Of a stretch of 12,846 nt of DNA, positions 1-6,740 are shown in pieces (position 1 is the stretch's first letter; each line of letters begins with the position of its first letter). The notes under the pieces were generated by a model that worked only from the letters and a program-made list of their open reading frames with translations, was not told where the DNA came from and ran no database searches. Origin of the DNA: Chloroflexota bacterium (lineage in GTDB: Bacteria; Chloroflexota; Dehalococcoidia; Tepidiformales; Tepidiformaceae). Made by a program: the position numbers and the translations under genes. The DNA lies in NCBI GenBank assembly GCA_963169135.1, contig CAUJEQ010000183.1, positions 1 through 12,846 of the forward strand. Direction: 5' to 3'.

Positions 1-261
1 CTGGAGCAGTTCCAGCAGCCGCTCATCCGGGGAGCCGTCACCGGCCGCGTCGCCCGCGTCGCAACCGGCACCGACTGTCTGAACGTCCGCGAGTCGCCCT
101 CGGCCTCCGCCACGAGCCTCGGCTGCTACCGCGACGGTGTCCTCCTGTTCGACGGCGGTGAAACGCGCATCGAAGGGGCCACCACGTGGGTCGCCGTTAC
201 CACCCCCGACGGCCACGACGGCTGGGCCAGCGCCGAATTCCTCCAGCGCCGCCCGGGGTAG
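1..261 (+). CDS. SH3b-domain protein, C-terminal fragment
   Basis: The reading frame is open from base 1 to a TAG at 259-261 and gives 86 residues; the start lies before the window. The visible part resembles a bacterial SH3 (SH3b) domain: a TGRVARV strand, then 'CLNVRESPS' (the usual LNVR-x-SPS signature), a G-C-Y turn, 'GVLLFDGG', a 'WVAV' strand, and 'DGWASAEFLQ' close to the end, where SH3b domains normally carry G-W-V-x-x-x-Y/F-L. In this family the domain usually binds cell-wall peptide or acts as an extracytoplasmic adaptor at the C-terminus of hydrolases or lipoproteins. The catalytic or anchoring part cannot be seen, so the full function is unknown. Two cysteines (in DCLNVR and GCYRD) may form a disulfide, which would suit an exported protein. 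The last codons overlap the left arm of a repeat element. Confidence 0.75.
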   Translation: MEQFQQPLIRGAVTGRVARVATGTDCLNVRESPSASATSLGCYRDGVLLFDGGETRIEGATTWVAVTTPDGHDGWASAEFLQRRPG

Positions 262-324
262 CTCCGCCAACGTCCCTAACCACGTCAATCGTGAACCGTG
301 AATCGGGGCCTGGTGGCCGGGTGG
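249..324. repeat. Heptad stem-loop element, copy A
   Basis: Arms 249-256 (CCGCCCGG) and 317-324 (CCGGGTGG) can pair over 8 bp with one G-U. The loop contains three consecutive 7-base units at about 284-304 (CGTCAAT, CGTGAAC, CGTGAAT). The right side, GGTGGCCGGG-N-GGTTCC, is shared with copy C. The left arm lies in the last codons of the SH3b gene, so its stop codon is in the loop. See copies at 4318 and 8119. Confidence 0.6.
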
Positions 325-350
325 TTCCTCCCTCCTCCGGAAGAGTGTCG

Positions 351-379
351 TTGACATCCCATATGGCCGGGAGAACAAT
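351..379 (+). promoter_or_regulatory. Sigma-70-like promoter of the large LuxR regulator
   Basis: A perfect -35 box TTGACA at 351-356 is followed by a 17-bp spacer and the -10 box AACAAT at 374-379 (4 of 6 matches). Transcription would begin near 386 and leave a leader of about 20 nt. The spacer holds the 8-bp palindrome CCATATGG (359-366), a possible operator. The only other signal before the gene is GAGGG at 393-397, a ribosome-binding site 8 nt from the ATG. Confidence 0.6.
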
Positions 380-405
380 GTGGCAATTCTGCGAGGGCGG
401 AAGCC

Positions 406-3357
406 ATGGCTCAGGAGCCCCGGCCCGCACCAGTAACCGCCGCGTTCCCGCCCGGGCCCGCCTCGCCCATTGCCGGGCGTAAGCTCGAACTCGCGCTGCT
501 CAACCAGCGTATCGAGCAGGCCCGAGAGGGCCACGGAGCAGTCGTGCTCGTGAGTGGCGACCCGGGCATCGGCAAGAGCCGCCTCTGCCGCGAAGCAGAG
601 GACATGGCCCGGCAGGCAGGCCTCATCTGTGTTACCGGCCACTGTGATGAGATCCTCGCCGGCCCGCCCTTCGGCCCATGGGTCGAGGTGCTCGAAGGCA
701 TCCTCCGGCGCCTGGAGCCCGGGGAAGCCCGCGAGCGGCTTGGTGGGTCCACGGCGAGGGAGATAGCCCGGCTCGTGCCCGAGGTCCGCGAAATCATCCC
801 GGACCTCGACGCTGCCGGGGACCCGCAGTCCGCGCCGGGAGAGCGCCAGTTGTTGACAGCCGTCGCCGGCTTCGTGGAGCGCTGCGCCCGGGCTCAGCCG
901 CTCCTTATCCAGCTCGAAGACCTGCACTGGGCAGACGAGTCCGCGCTCCAGCTTCTCCTGTACCTCGCGCGCCGGGTGGGCGAGATGCCGGTCCTCGTGC
1001 TCGTGACCCACCGCAACGTCAGCGTCTCCGAGACGCCGGCCCTTGCGAAGACAACAGAGGTGCTGACGCGGGAGAGCCTTGCCACCCCTGTCGGCCTCGC
1101 GCCGTTTACCGAAGAAGACGTGGTGGAAATGCTCCGGAATCTCGGAGCCGGCCCGCCGCCCAGCCTCGTGGCGCCGGCGCTGCTCCAGGCCACAGAAGGC
1201 AACCCGTTCTTTCTCCGTCAGCTCGTGCTCCACCTGCTGGAGGAGGGGAAGCTCCTCGATCCGGCCGGGCACTGGCTACTGAGCCCCAACCTCGAGGCGG
1301 CCGGCATTCCGGATTCCGTCCGGCGGGCGATCGAGCTCCGCCTGGAGAAACTGAGCCCCGCCTGCCGTGAGTTCCTGGCCTGTGCTGCCCCGGCCGGACG
1401 CGTATTCGAGTACGAAGTGGTCCGCGAGGTGTGCAGCCAGCAAGTACCAGGCATGCCCGCGCTGGCGCCGGAGGACCTTATCGGTGCGGTCGAGGAAGCC
1501 TGTGCGGCGCACCTGATCGAGGAGGTTCGGCCGGGAAGTACCCGCGCGCCCGGACTGCCCGAGGGACCGCTGGACTCCGCCCGGCCGGTGGTGGGATCCC
1601 CTTCCGCCGGGGCCACGCTCTACGCCTTTGTCCATGAACTCGCCCGCCAGGCGATCCTCGGTGGGGTCTCCCGGCCGCAGAAACAGCGCCTGCGCCTTGC
1701 AACCGCCGCTGCACTGGAGCGCTTCCATGCGGGGAACCTCGATCCGTACATCCCCGCACTGGCATCCCTCTACCGGGCCGCCGGCGACCTGGCGGACCCC
1801 CAGAAGGTCATCGAGTACTCGATCCGCGCGGGCCACGCCGCCGAGGCGCTGTATGCCATCCGGGAGGCCATCAGCCACTTCCGCACGGCACTCGACCTGC
1901 TGGAACGCGAAGGGGGCGACCCGCGCCGCCTTGCCCGGCTGCAACTGCGCATCGGCACGATGTTGGCGAGCCTGCCGGCTTTTGCCGACTCATCCCGGGC
2001 GATGGAGTACTTCCGGGCAGCCGAACCTGTGCTGACCAGCGGCCTGCAGGACCGCGACCTCGCGGCGCTCTACGACGGGATGGCGGGGTGCTACTTGTAT
2101 TCTGGCCCGTGCACCGAAACCCTCGAGTATTCGTGGCGGGCTATGGAGCTTGCCAGCCGGCTGGGGGAGGAAGTGATCTGGACACGGGCCGCGGGGCTCC
2201 ACGGATACGCGCTTGTGGTTCATTGCGGCGAAATGGATCGTGGTCTGCGGCTCATGCAGGAGGCCACCGATGCGGCCAATCGCTCTGGCCGCCCCGAGAT
2301 CTACATCGGAGTTCTTGTGACTGCGTTGGCGGAGTTCGGTTGTCTCGAGGACCCGGTCAGCGCACAGCAGCGGATCGTCAACTGGCTGGAGCGAATCGGC
2401 GAGCCGCCGGGCTCATACCTGCACGGCTTTCTGGGAGCGATAGCGGGCGAGGCCGCGGTCATCGCGGGAGATCTCACTGTCTCCCGTGGCGGGAATATGA
2501 GCTTCATCCCGCGCGCGCTGGCCGGGATCTGGCTGGGTGACTGGGCCGAATCCGAGAGTTTCCTTCATGGCTGGGATGGCTGGGCCCACGCGAACGGCAG
2601 CCAGTTCAATCGGCTGTTCGCCGCCCACTGGAGCGGGCGGCTTCACGTCACCAGTGGCAATTACGAGGCCGCAATTGGGGCTTTCACGCGTGCCCTCGAA
2701 TTGGCGGACGAGCGGTGCACTGGCGAAGAGGTGCGCGACCGCCCGGGACTCGCCATGGCCTACGCGGCGCAGGGCCGCCTGGATGAGGCCCGGGCCGAGG
2801 TCGACCGCTGCCGCGAGATCATGGCCCTCGGCGAAGACTGGCGAGGGGCCGCCGGGTGCGTGATCCTCGCCGATGCGGTGCTCGCAGCGGCCGGGCGGCG
2901 GATGGAGGACGCGGAGGGCCTCCTGGAGCAGGCCATCGAGATCCTCCGCCGCTACCAACTCCCCTGGAACGAGGCAGATGGGCTGCTGCTCTGGGCGGAG
3001 CTGCTTTCGGCACACGGTCATCGGTATCGAGCGCCGGCGCTGGAGCGGGTCGACGCGGCTATCGACATCTACACGCGCCATGGCGCGGGGCAGCCGCTAA
3101 TCGATCGAGCCCTGGCTATCAGGCAGGGGATAGCCGGCAATGGCGCCCGGGCCGGGGCCTATCCCGACGGTCTGACCGCGCGCGAGGTCGAGGTTCTCCG
3201 CCTCATCGCCGCCGGGCGTTCCGACCGCGAAATTGCCGAGCAGCTCGTCCTGAGTGTGCGGACGGTGGGCCGCCATGTGACAAACGTCTACAACAAGATC
3301 GGCGCCCACAGCCGGGCCGACGCAACGGCCTACGCCATCCGCCATGCGATTGCGTAA
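406..3357 (+). CDS. Large ATP-binding LuxR-family regulator (AAA-TPR-HTH)
   Basis: The protein has 983 residues, the usual size of LAL/MalT-like STAND regulators. An AAA ATPase domain fills roughly residues 20-330: Walker A GDPGIGKS at 51-58, Walker B LLIQLEDLHWAD at 166-177 and a sensor-like LVLVTHRN near 197-204. Residues of about 470-900 are alanine-rich helical pairs typical of TPR-like repeats and probably sense an inducer or partner protein. The C-terminus (921-983) is a GerE/LuxR helix-turn-helix beginning LTAREVEVLRLIAAG, with recognition helix around SVRTVGRHV. By family knowledge such proteins are ATP-dependent signal-gated activators in the cytoplasm. The ATG at 406 is supported by GAGGG 8 nt upstream and a good promoter at 351-379. 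The next gene, a repeat-rich membrane protein, lies 165 bp downstream on the same strand and is a possible target. The ligand is not predictable. Confidence 0.9.
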   Translation: MAQEPRPAPVTAAFPPGPASPIAGRKLELALLNQRIEQAREGHGAVVLVSGDPGIGKSRLCREAEDMARQAGLICVTGHCDEILAGPPFGPWVEVLEGILRRLEPGEARERLGGSTAREIARLVPEVREIIPDLDAAGDPQSAPGERQLLTAVAGFVERCARAQPLLIQLEDLHWADESALQLLLYLARRVGEMPVLVLVTHRNVSVSETPALAKTTEVLTRESLATPVGLAPFTEEDVVEMLRNLGAGPPPSLVAPALLQATEGNPFFLRQLVLHLLEEGKLLDPAGHWLLSPNLEAAGIPDSVRRAIELRLEKLSPACREFLACAAPAGRVFEYEVVREVCSQQVPGMPALAPEDLIGAVEEACAAHLIEEVRPGSTRAPGLPEGPLDSARPVVGSPSAGATLYAFVHELARQAILGGVSRPQKQRLRLATAAALERFHAGNLDPYIPALASLYRAAGDLADPQKVIEYSIRAGHAAEALYAIREAISHFRTALDLLEREGGDPRRLARLQLRIGTMLASLPAFADSSRAMEYFRAAEPVLTSGLQDRDLAALYDGMAGCYLYSGPCTETLEYSWRAMELASRLGEEVIWTRAAGLHGYALVVHCGEMDRGLRLMQEATDAANRSGRPEIYIGVLVTALAEFGCLEDPVSAQQRIVNWLERIGEPPGSYLHGFLGAIAGEAAVIAGDLTVSRGGNMSFIPRALAGIWLGDWAESESFLHGWDGWAHANGSQFNRLFAAHWSGRLHVTSGNYEAAIGAFTRALELADERCTGEEVRDRPGLAMAYAAQGRLDEARAEVDRCREIMALGEDWRGAAGCVILADAVLAAAGRRMEDAEGLLEQAIEILRRYQLPWNEADGLLLWAELLSAHGHRYRAPALERVDAAIDIYTRHGAGQPLIDRALAIRQGIAGNGARAGAYPDGLTAREVEVLRLIAAGRSDREIAEQLVLSVRTVGRHVTNVYNKIGAHSRADATAYAIRHAIA

Positions 3358-3359
3358 AT

Positions 3360-3378
3360 GCGCCCGGGCTCCCGGCGC
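3360..3378 (+). terminator. Possible hairpin after the LuxR gene
   Basis: GCGCC (3360-3364) can pair with GGCGC (3374-3378), and GGG and CCC face each other inside. It starts 2 bases after the TAA. There is no T-tract, so intrinsic termination is uncertain. Confidence 0.3.
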
Positions 3379-3397
3379 TGCCCCGCGTACGTAGTCC

Positions 3398-3428
3398 TTG
3401 CCACAGGCCGCATCCACCACGCCATAAA
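3398..3428 (+). promoter_or_regulatory. Candidate promoter for the repeat protein
   Basis: TTGCCA (3398-3403, 5 of 6 to the -35 consensus) and CATAAA (3423-3428, 4 of 6 to the -10) are separated by 19 bp, a little long. The AT-rich stretch ATAAAAAT stands out in this GC-rich region. Transcription from here would give a 5' leader of about 85-90 nt. Confidence 0.35.
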
Positions 3429-3441
3429 AATTGCGTAGTTC

Positions 3442-3505
3442 GCTCGATGGAGGCGTCCTCGCGAAAGCAGAAGCTCCTGGTGCGCCGGCGAAAAGGTCGC
3501 CGAGC
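3442..3505 (+). promoter_or_regulatory. Structured 5' leader of the repeat protein
   Basis: GCTC(G) at 3442-3446 can pair with (C)GAGC at 3501-3505. Inside are two local hairpins: GAGG/CCTC (3450-3453 with 3457-3460) and GGCGA/TCGCC (3487-3491 with 3497-3501). A GC-GAAA-GC tetraloop-like motif lies near 3461. The ribosome-binding site AAGGAG (3511-3516) follows 5 nt later and the ATG is at 3523. It matches no riboswitch class that I recognise. Confidence 0.3.
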
Positions 3506-3522
3506 CCAAGAAGGAGACTCTG

Positions 3523-4182
3523 ATGAACACTCACACCGCATCGACCCACACACTGTCGCGGCACATCAAGTTTGGTGCCGGCCGCACCGCTCTGGCCGTC
3601 ATCGGCGCCACCATCGTCTCGGCTGCCGTGGTCGCGGCAGTCGTCGTCCGCCAGTCATCGGGAGGCGACACGTCCGCCACCAGCGCGGCCATCGCTGAGG
3701 CATCCCGGCTCCAGCACGACGCGCTGATCGAAGGCACGCTGTCGCAGTTCCCGGCCGGGGCCGCGGTGGCCGCCACGAACGCGGACGATGTGGAGTCCGC
3801 GTTGCTCCAGCACGACGCGCTGATCGAGGGCACGCTGTCGCAGTTCCCGGCCGGGGCCGCGGTGGCCGCCACGAACACCTTCGAACTGGAAGCAGCCCCA
3901 GTCCGCGGTCTCAATGATGCGCTGGCCGAGGGCGTGCTGCTCCAGCACGACGCGTTGATCGAAGGCACGTTGTCGCAGTTCCCGGCCGGGGCCGCGGTGG
4001 CCGCCACGAACACGGGCGATGTGGAGTCCGCGTTGCTCCAGCACGACGCGCTGATCGAGGGCACTCTGTCGCAGTTCCCGGTTGGCGCCGCTGTGGCCGC
4101 CACGAACACCTTCGAACTGGAAGCAGCCCGCGCCGAGCACGATGCGCTGATCGATGGCGTGCTGGCCCTCTTCGCCAGCTGA
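3523..4182 (+). CDS. Membrane-anchored protein with four 24-residue repeats
   Basis: This 219-residue protein belongs to no family I recognise. The start is well supported: AAGGAG at 3511-3516, 6 nt before the ATG. Residues 1-21 are short and basic, 22-42 are a single hydrophobic helix (AVIGATIVSAAVVAAVVV), and the rest would lie outside the membrane if the helix is an uncleaved anchor. From residue 63 come four repeats of 24 residues (63-86, 95-118, 140-163, 172-195), each beginning LQHDALIEG and ending AAVAATN; only one residue differs between them (A to V in the fourth). Spacers alternate: a short xDDVESAL/xGDVESAL type and a TFELEAA type. A degenerate fifth unit, EHDALIDGVLALF, ends the protein. 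The repeats are probably amphipathic helices with a small-residue segment. It follows the large LuxR regulator and ends before a strong hairpin, so it is likely monocistronic. Role unknown. Confidence 0.8.
   Translation: MNTHTASTHTLSRHIKFGAGRTALAVIGATIVSAAVVAAVVVRQSSGGDTSATSAAIAEASRLQHDALIEGTLSQFPAGAAVAATNADDVESALLQHDALIEGTLSQFPAGAAVAATNTFELEAAPVRGLNDALAEGVLLQHDALIEGTLSQFPAGAAVAATNTGDVESALLQHDALIEGTLSQFPVGAAVAATNTFELEAARAEHDALIDGVLALFAS
3709..4107 (+). repeat. Tandem 72-bp coding repeats in a 231-bp higher-order unit
   Basis: Four 72-bp copies lie at 3709-3780, 3805-3876, 3940-4011 and 4036-4107. Copies 1 to 3 and copies 2 to 4 are each exactly 231 bp apart, and the pairs share a GAA or GAG codon, so a two-repeat block was duplicated. 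Nearly all differences are synonymous (for example ACG/ACT, GCG/GCT, GGG/GGC). Confidence 0.9.
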
Positions 4183-4204
4183 TGTCAGCCCACCAACTGG
4201 TGTG

Positions 4205-4244
4205 AGTGTGGGGCCAGCCCTCCCGGGAGAGCTGGCCCCACACT
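4205..4244 (+). terminator. Perfect 14-bp hairpin after the repeat protein
   Basis: AGTGTGGGGCCAGC (4205-4218) is the exact reverse complement of 4231-4244. The 12-base loop itself contains the palindrome CTCCCGGGAG (4220-4229). It begins 22 bp after the TGA of the repeat protein. There is no T-run on the plus side, so it may terminate poorly alone, act bidirectionally, or protect the 3' end of the mRNA. Confidence 0.65.
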
Positions 4245-4317
4245 GCCGTACCCGGGCGTTTGGCGAGACGAGCTGTGGGGAGTGACGTTGGACGCTCTCT
4301 CACAGTCGTGGCTCGCT

Positions 4318-4383
4318 CATCCCGGGTGGTTCGGGCGCCAAATCGGAAACCGGAAATCGTGAATCAGAAATGGCGGCGGGATG
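4318..4383. repeat. Heptad stem-loop element, copy B
   Basis: Arms CATCCCG (4318-4324) and CGGGATG (4377-4383) pair over 7 bp. Four consecutive 7-base units lie at 4344-4371 (CGGAAAC, CGGAAAT, CGTGAAT, CAGAAAT). Its left side, TCCCGGG-Y-GGTTCG followed by GCGCCA, matches copy C. It sits between convergent genes. Confidence 0.55.
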
Positions 4384-4418
4384 CGGATGGGTGGCGTGTG
4401 CCCCCGGGCGCCCTGGAT

Positions 4419-4449
4419 CACTCGCGGCGGCCGTCCGCTGCCTTGAGTG
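4419..4449 (-). terminator. Weak hairpin after the cupredoxin gene
   Basis: CACTC (4419-4423) pairs with GAGTG (4445-4449), and GCGG (4424-4427) pairs with CCGC (4435-4438), leaving a 6-nt bulge. It lies 12 bp past the stop of the minus-strand operon. There is no T-tract. Confidence 0.25.
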
Positions 4450-4461
4450 GCCCGCGCACAC

Positions 4462-5418
4462 TCACTCCACCACGATCTCCGACAGCATGCCGAGGTCCAC
4501 GTGCGGGACAGCCTCGTCGTTCTCCCAGAAGCAGAGCAGCACGTACGTCCCGGGCTGCAAGTCCAACTGCATCAGTTGGCGGTCGCCGGGCCCAAATGGG
4601 GCGGGGCCGCCCAGCCAGGTGCTCCCTTCCAGCTCTGCTTCGAATGCCTCGTCCGGCGTCATGCCATCAGGCAGCCGCGCGAGGACGAATTCGTGCAGTT
4701 CCGAGCCGTCATTCCTGAACTCGACCAGGTGCGCACCGGCGTCCAGCGTTTCGGGAGCGTCCCCGAACCAGTAGCTCGCCCCCTCTGCGTCGTCCTCGCC
4801 CGTGATGACGAGGTCGGCCGCGGGCATCGGGCCGGCATGCGGCTCTCCCTCGAAGTCGATCACGGTCACCATGCCCTGGTCGTAGTGCATGACACCGCCG
4901 GGCTGGTCCATCGGGCACACGATCACGTATCGCCCCGGCTCGAAATCAATGATCAATTCCGCCGTCTCGCCGGCAGAAAGGACGGACGGGCCACCCTTCC
5001 AGACTGCCCAATCGGGCCACTCAGGTTCTTCGGTTGCCGCAGCCATTGCTTGCTCATCGAAGAAGAGCTGCAGGAGCTCCAGGACATCATCAGCGTCACG
5101 GTCGCCATCGACCTTGAAGATGAGGGCGTAGTGGTCATATGCCCCCTCATTGGGCATCACGACCCGCGTCGGCCCCGGGCGCTTGGCCCCCTCCACGCGG
5201 AAGGCATGGTCGGTAGCGTGCAGGGTCAGGGTCCCGATGTCGGCCCCTCCGGTGTTACCGCCCGTGTCCGCCACCGTGTCGGCGGGTGTGTTCGTGGCTC
5301 GCTCTTCGCCATCGTCGTCACCGCAGGCAAAAGTCAGCACGGCGGCCAGGGCGATGAGTACAAGGACCGGTGTGATGAAGCGCAGCGCTCCGCGTTCGGC
5401 AAATAGTGGCTTCCACAT
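4462..5418 (-). CDS. Lipoprotein with two cupredoxin (type-1 copper) domains
   Basis: This 318-residue protein has an ATG preceded by GGAGG 8 nt upstream (5427-5431). A signal peptide (11-31) ends in LTFAC, so Cys32 is the probable lipid-bearing residue; the lipobox is imperfect (Thr at -3) but followed by the typical GDDDGEE. An acidic linker leads to two cupredoxin-like domains, about 60-190 and 200-318. Each keeps a complete type-1 copper ligand set: His96, Cys168, His178, Met183, and His242, Cys296, His306, Met311. Both share the spacing C-x9-H-x4-M inside a G-x-Y-V...C...H...GM loop. The likely role is electron transfer or copper binding on the outer face of the membrane. It is the last gene of a minus-strand operon, 45 bp after a multi-pass membrane protein. 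No redox partner is visible in the window. Confidence 0.85.
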   Translation of the reverse strand: MWKPLFAERGALRFITPVLVLIALAAVLTFACGDDDGEERATNTPADTVADTGGNTGGADIGTLTLHATDHAFRVEGAKRPGPTRVVMPNEGAYDHYALIFKVDGDRDADDVLELLQLFFDEQAMAAATEEPEWPDWAVWKGGPSVLSAGETAELIIDFEPGRYVIVCPMDQPGGVMHYDQGMVTVIDFEGEPHAGPMPAADLVITGEDDAEGASYWFGDAPETLDAGAHLVEFRNDGSELHEFVLARLPDGMTPDEAFEAELEGSTWLGGPAPFGPGDRQLMQLDLQPGTYVLLCFWENDEAVPHVDLGMLSEIVVE

Positions 5419-5463
5419 GGTTCTTCCCTCCTGAGAGTGCGTGGTGTCCCTGGCAGTCAGGTG

Positions 5464-6216
5464 CTAAGTCGACAGTGGCATCCCGGTTGCCTGGCGCGCC
5501 TGCCCCGGTTCGTTGTGGATGAGCAGCCAGCCTCCGAGGACCACCAGGAAGACCAACATGCCGACCATCCCGAAGAAGAGGACGGTCATCCCCGCATCGT
5601 AATTCGCGAGGGTCACCCAACTGGCGGCAGCGAGTACGCCGGTGACGATCGCCAGCGCGCCAGACCACCGGGGGGGATTGACGGCCCCCTCTGGCGCGAC
5701 GGCGATAACCGCCCCGATGGAGACGATCCCGAAGCCGATGGAGGTGAACGCCACGAACACGGAGATCATCGAAAGCGCTGCGATCGCCCGCGCGGTCTGG
5801 AGGATGACTGGATCGCCGGCGGCGATCGTGCCGGCCCCGCCTTCCTCCACGTAATCCGCCGCCAGATAGGCCAGGGTCACGTTCGCGGCGTAGCCCGTCG
5901 TGAACCCGATGGCTCCGGCCATTAGCCCGAACGCTGCGAATAGCGCCAGCATCTGGCTGCGGTCCCGGAACAGCAGGTAGACAACAGCGGCCATCGCAAG
6001 CGTGGCCACTGCGTCGGTCGCGATGTTCACCGCGTTTATCAGCGCGAACAGTGTCCCGCCATCCTCGATGTCGCGGAGCAGTTCCTCCGTGTCATTGCGG
6101 GCAAGAGGGTTCGCATTCGTTGTGTTCCAGTCCAGAGCGATGCTCGCGATCACGAGCACGACGAAGACGAGCAGCACGGCTCCCGCGACCCTGGTGGTTC
6201 GATCTTCCCAGAACAT
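5464..6216 (-). CDS. Multi-pass membrane protein (possibly DUF4386-like)
   Basis: This is a 250-residue protein with about six hydrophobic segments: roughly residues 9-27, 55-78, 85-108, 135-165, 172-195 and 205-228. A soluble stretch after the first helix contains NDTEELLRDIEDGG. The frame is open further upstream to 6267, but the ATG at 6216 has a strong GGAGG (6224-6228) 7 nt before it, so I use that start. I see no conserved His or Cys in the helices, so it does not look like a haem or metal channel. The length and layout resemble DUF4386-type proteins, but I cannot confirm this. It lies 55 bp after the four-helix protein and 45 bp before the cupredoxin lipoprotein, so all three are probably co-transcribed. 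Confidence 0.75.
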   Translation of the reverse strand: MFWEDRTTRVAGAVLLVFVVLVIASIALDWNTTNANPLARNDTEELLRDIEDGGTLFALINAVNIATDAVATLAMAAVVYLLFRDRSQMLALFAAFGLMAGAIGFTTGYAANVTLAYLAADYVEEGGAGTIAAGDPVILQTARAIAALSMISVFVAFTSIGFGIVSIGAVIAVAPEGAVNPPRWSGALAIVTGVLAAASWVTLANYDAGMTVLFFGMVGMLVFLVVLGGWLLIHNEPGQARQATGMPLST

Positions 6217-6248
6217 TGAGACTCCTCCCTTTCGTTGCGTCCCTTCAC

Positions 6249-6273
6249 AGCAGCCTGCTTGCGGCACGCTGCT
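6249..6273 (-). other. Intercistronic hairpin over a stop codon
   Basis: AGCAGC (6249-6254) pairs with GCTGCT (6268-6273), and TGC (6256-6258) pairs with GCA (6264-6266) across one C-C mismatch, with a 5-nt loop. It overlaps the stop codon of the four-helix protein (6272-6274). It could stabilise the upstream mRNA or reduce downstream expression. Confidence 0.35.
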
Positions 6274-6682
6274 ATCCGGCGAACAGCTCTGCGATTACCC
6301 CGGTCGCCAGGAGCAAAGCCCCGGTGACCATCAATGGCCCCGACGTCGCTTGCAGGTAGAACCCCGCCGAGCGCGCCGCGAAGGCGTCATCCGTCCCGCT
6401 CCGCCAGTTCACCGTTCCTCCGGTCAGTGAAAGCACTACACCTGAGATGAAGAGGCCGACCGCAGCAAGCTCAACTGCCTCCGGAAGGGTGGAATACGCC
6501 GCGATCGAGGTCAGTGCGAGGAGGATGGCGCCGCCAATCAGTGCTTCGACGTGCGTCTTAAGTAAGTGAGGTGGGCCTGTGGGGTTCTTCATCCTCGTGC
6601 CGGCCAGTGGCACGCCGAGCAGGAGGCCGTAGGCCAGCACGCCCATTCCCGCCACGAGCAGCACTTCGCCACTTTCGCTCAC
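6272..6682 (-). CDS. Small four-helix membrane protein
   Basis: This is a 136-residue protein with four predicted membrane helices (about 7-27, 45-63, 69-88, 112-133). A short soluble loop after helix 1 carries KNPTGPPHLLKTHVEALIGG. The His-rich start of helix 2 recalls small four-helix proteins such as the hydroxylaminobenzene mutase type, but the match is too weak to name a function. The start is GTG at 6682, with no convincing Shine-Dalgarno of its own. Instead it overlaps by four bases (GTGA) the stop codon of a 14-codon leader ORF that does have one, so initiation is probably by translational coupling. It is the first full gene of the operon that ends with the cupredoxin lipoprotein. Confidence 0.7.
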   Translation of the reverse strand: MSESGEVLLVAGMGVLAYGLLLGVPLAGTRMKNPTGPPHLLKTHVEALIGGAILLALTSIAAYSTLPEAVELAAVGLFISGVVLSLTGGTVNWRSGTDDAFAARSAGFYLQATSGPLMVTGALLLATGVIAELFAG

Positions 6683-6723
6683 TTCGGGCTCTCGCCTGGT
6701 TTCCGACGTGCGGCGATGTCCAT
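6679..6723 (-). CDS. Short leader peptide coupled to the membrane-protein operon
   Basis: The ATG at 6723 encodes MDIAARRKPGESPK and ends at TGA (6681-6679). GGAGG (6730-6734) lies 6 nt before the ATG, the best ribosome-binding site near the operon start. The TGA overlaps the GTG of the next gene as GTGA. The peptide is basic (RRK) and has no run of one amino acid, so classical attenuation is not evident; simple translational coupling is more likely. It is too short to prove from coding statistics. Confidence 0.5.
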   Translation of the reverse strand: MDIAARRKPGESPK

Positions 6724-6740
6724 GCCCATCCTCCGTCGAG

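Noticed and set aside
3358..3438. 26-codon ORF directly after the large LuxR gene
   Set aside because: It has no Shine-Dalgarno, and the candidate promoter of the next gene lies within it.
3709..4107. CRISPR-like array
   Set aside because: The repeats are 72 bp, in frame within one gene, and the spacers are related to each other rather than unique.
3531..4140. Two repeat-containing open frames antisense to the repeat protein
   Set aside because: They exist because the 72-bp repeats are multiples of three, so every frame repeats. Only the plus frame has a Shine-Dalgarno, a membrane helix and mostly synonymous differences.
6217..6267. Longer start (GTG at 6267) for the multi-pass membrane protein
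   Set aside because: It adds 17 polar residues and lacks a good ribbon-binding context, whereas the ATG at 6216 has GGAGG 7 nt upstream.
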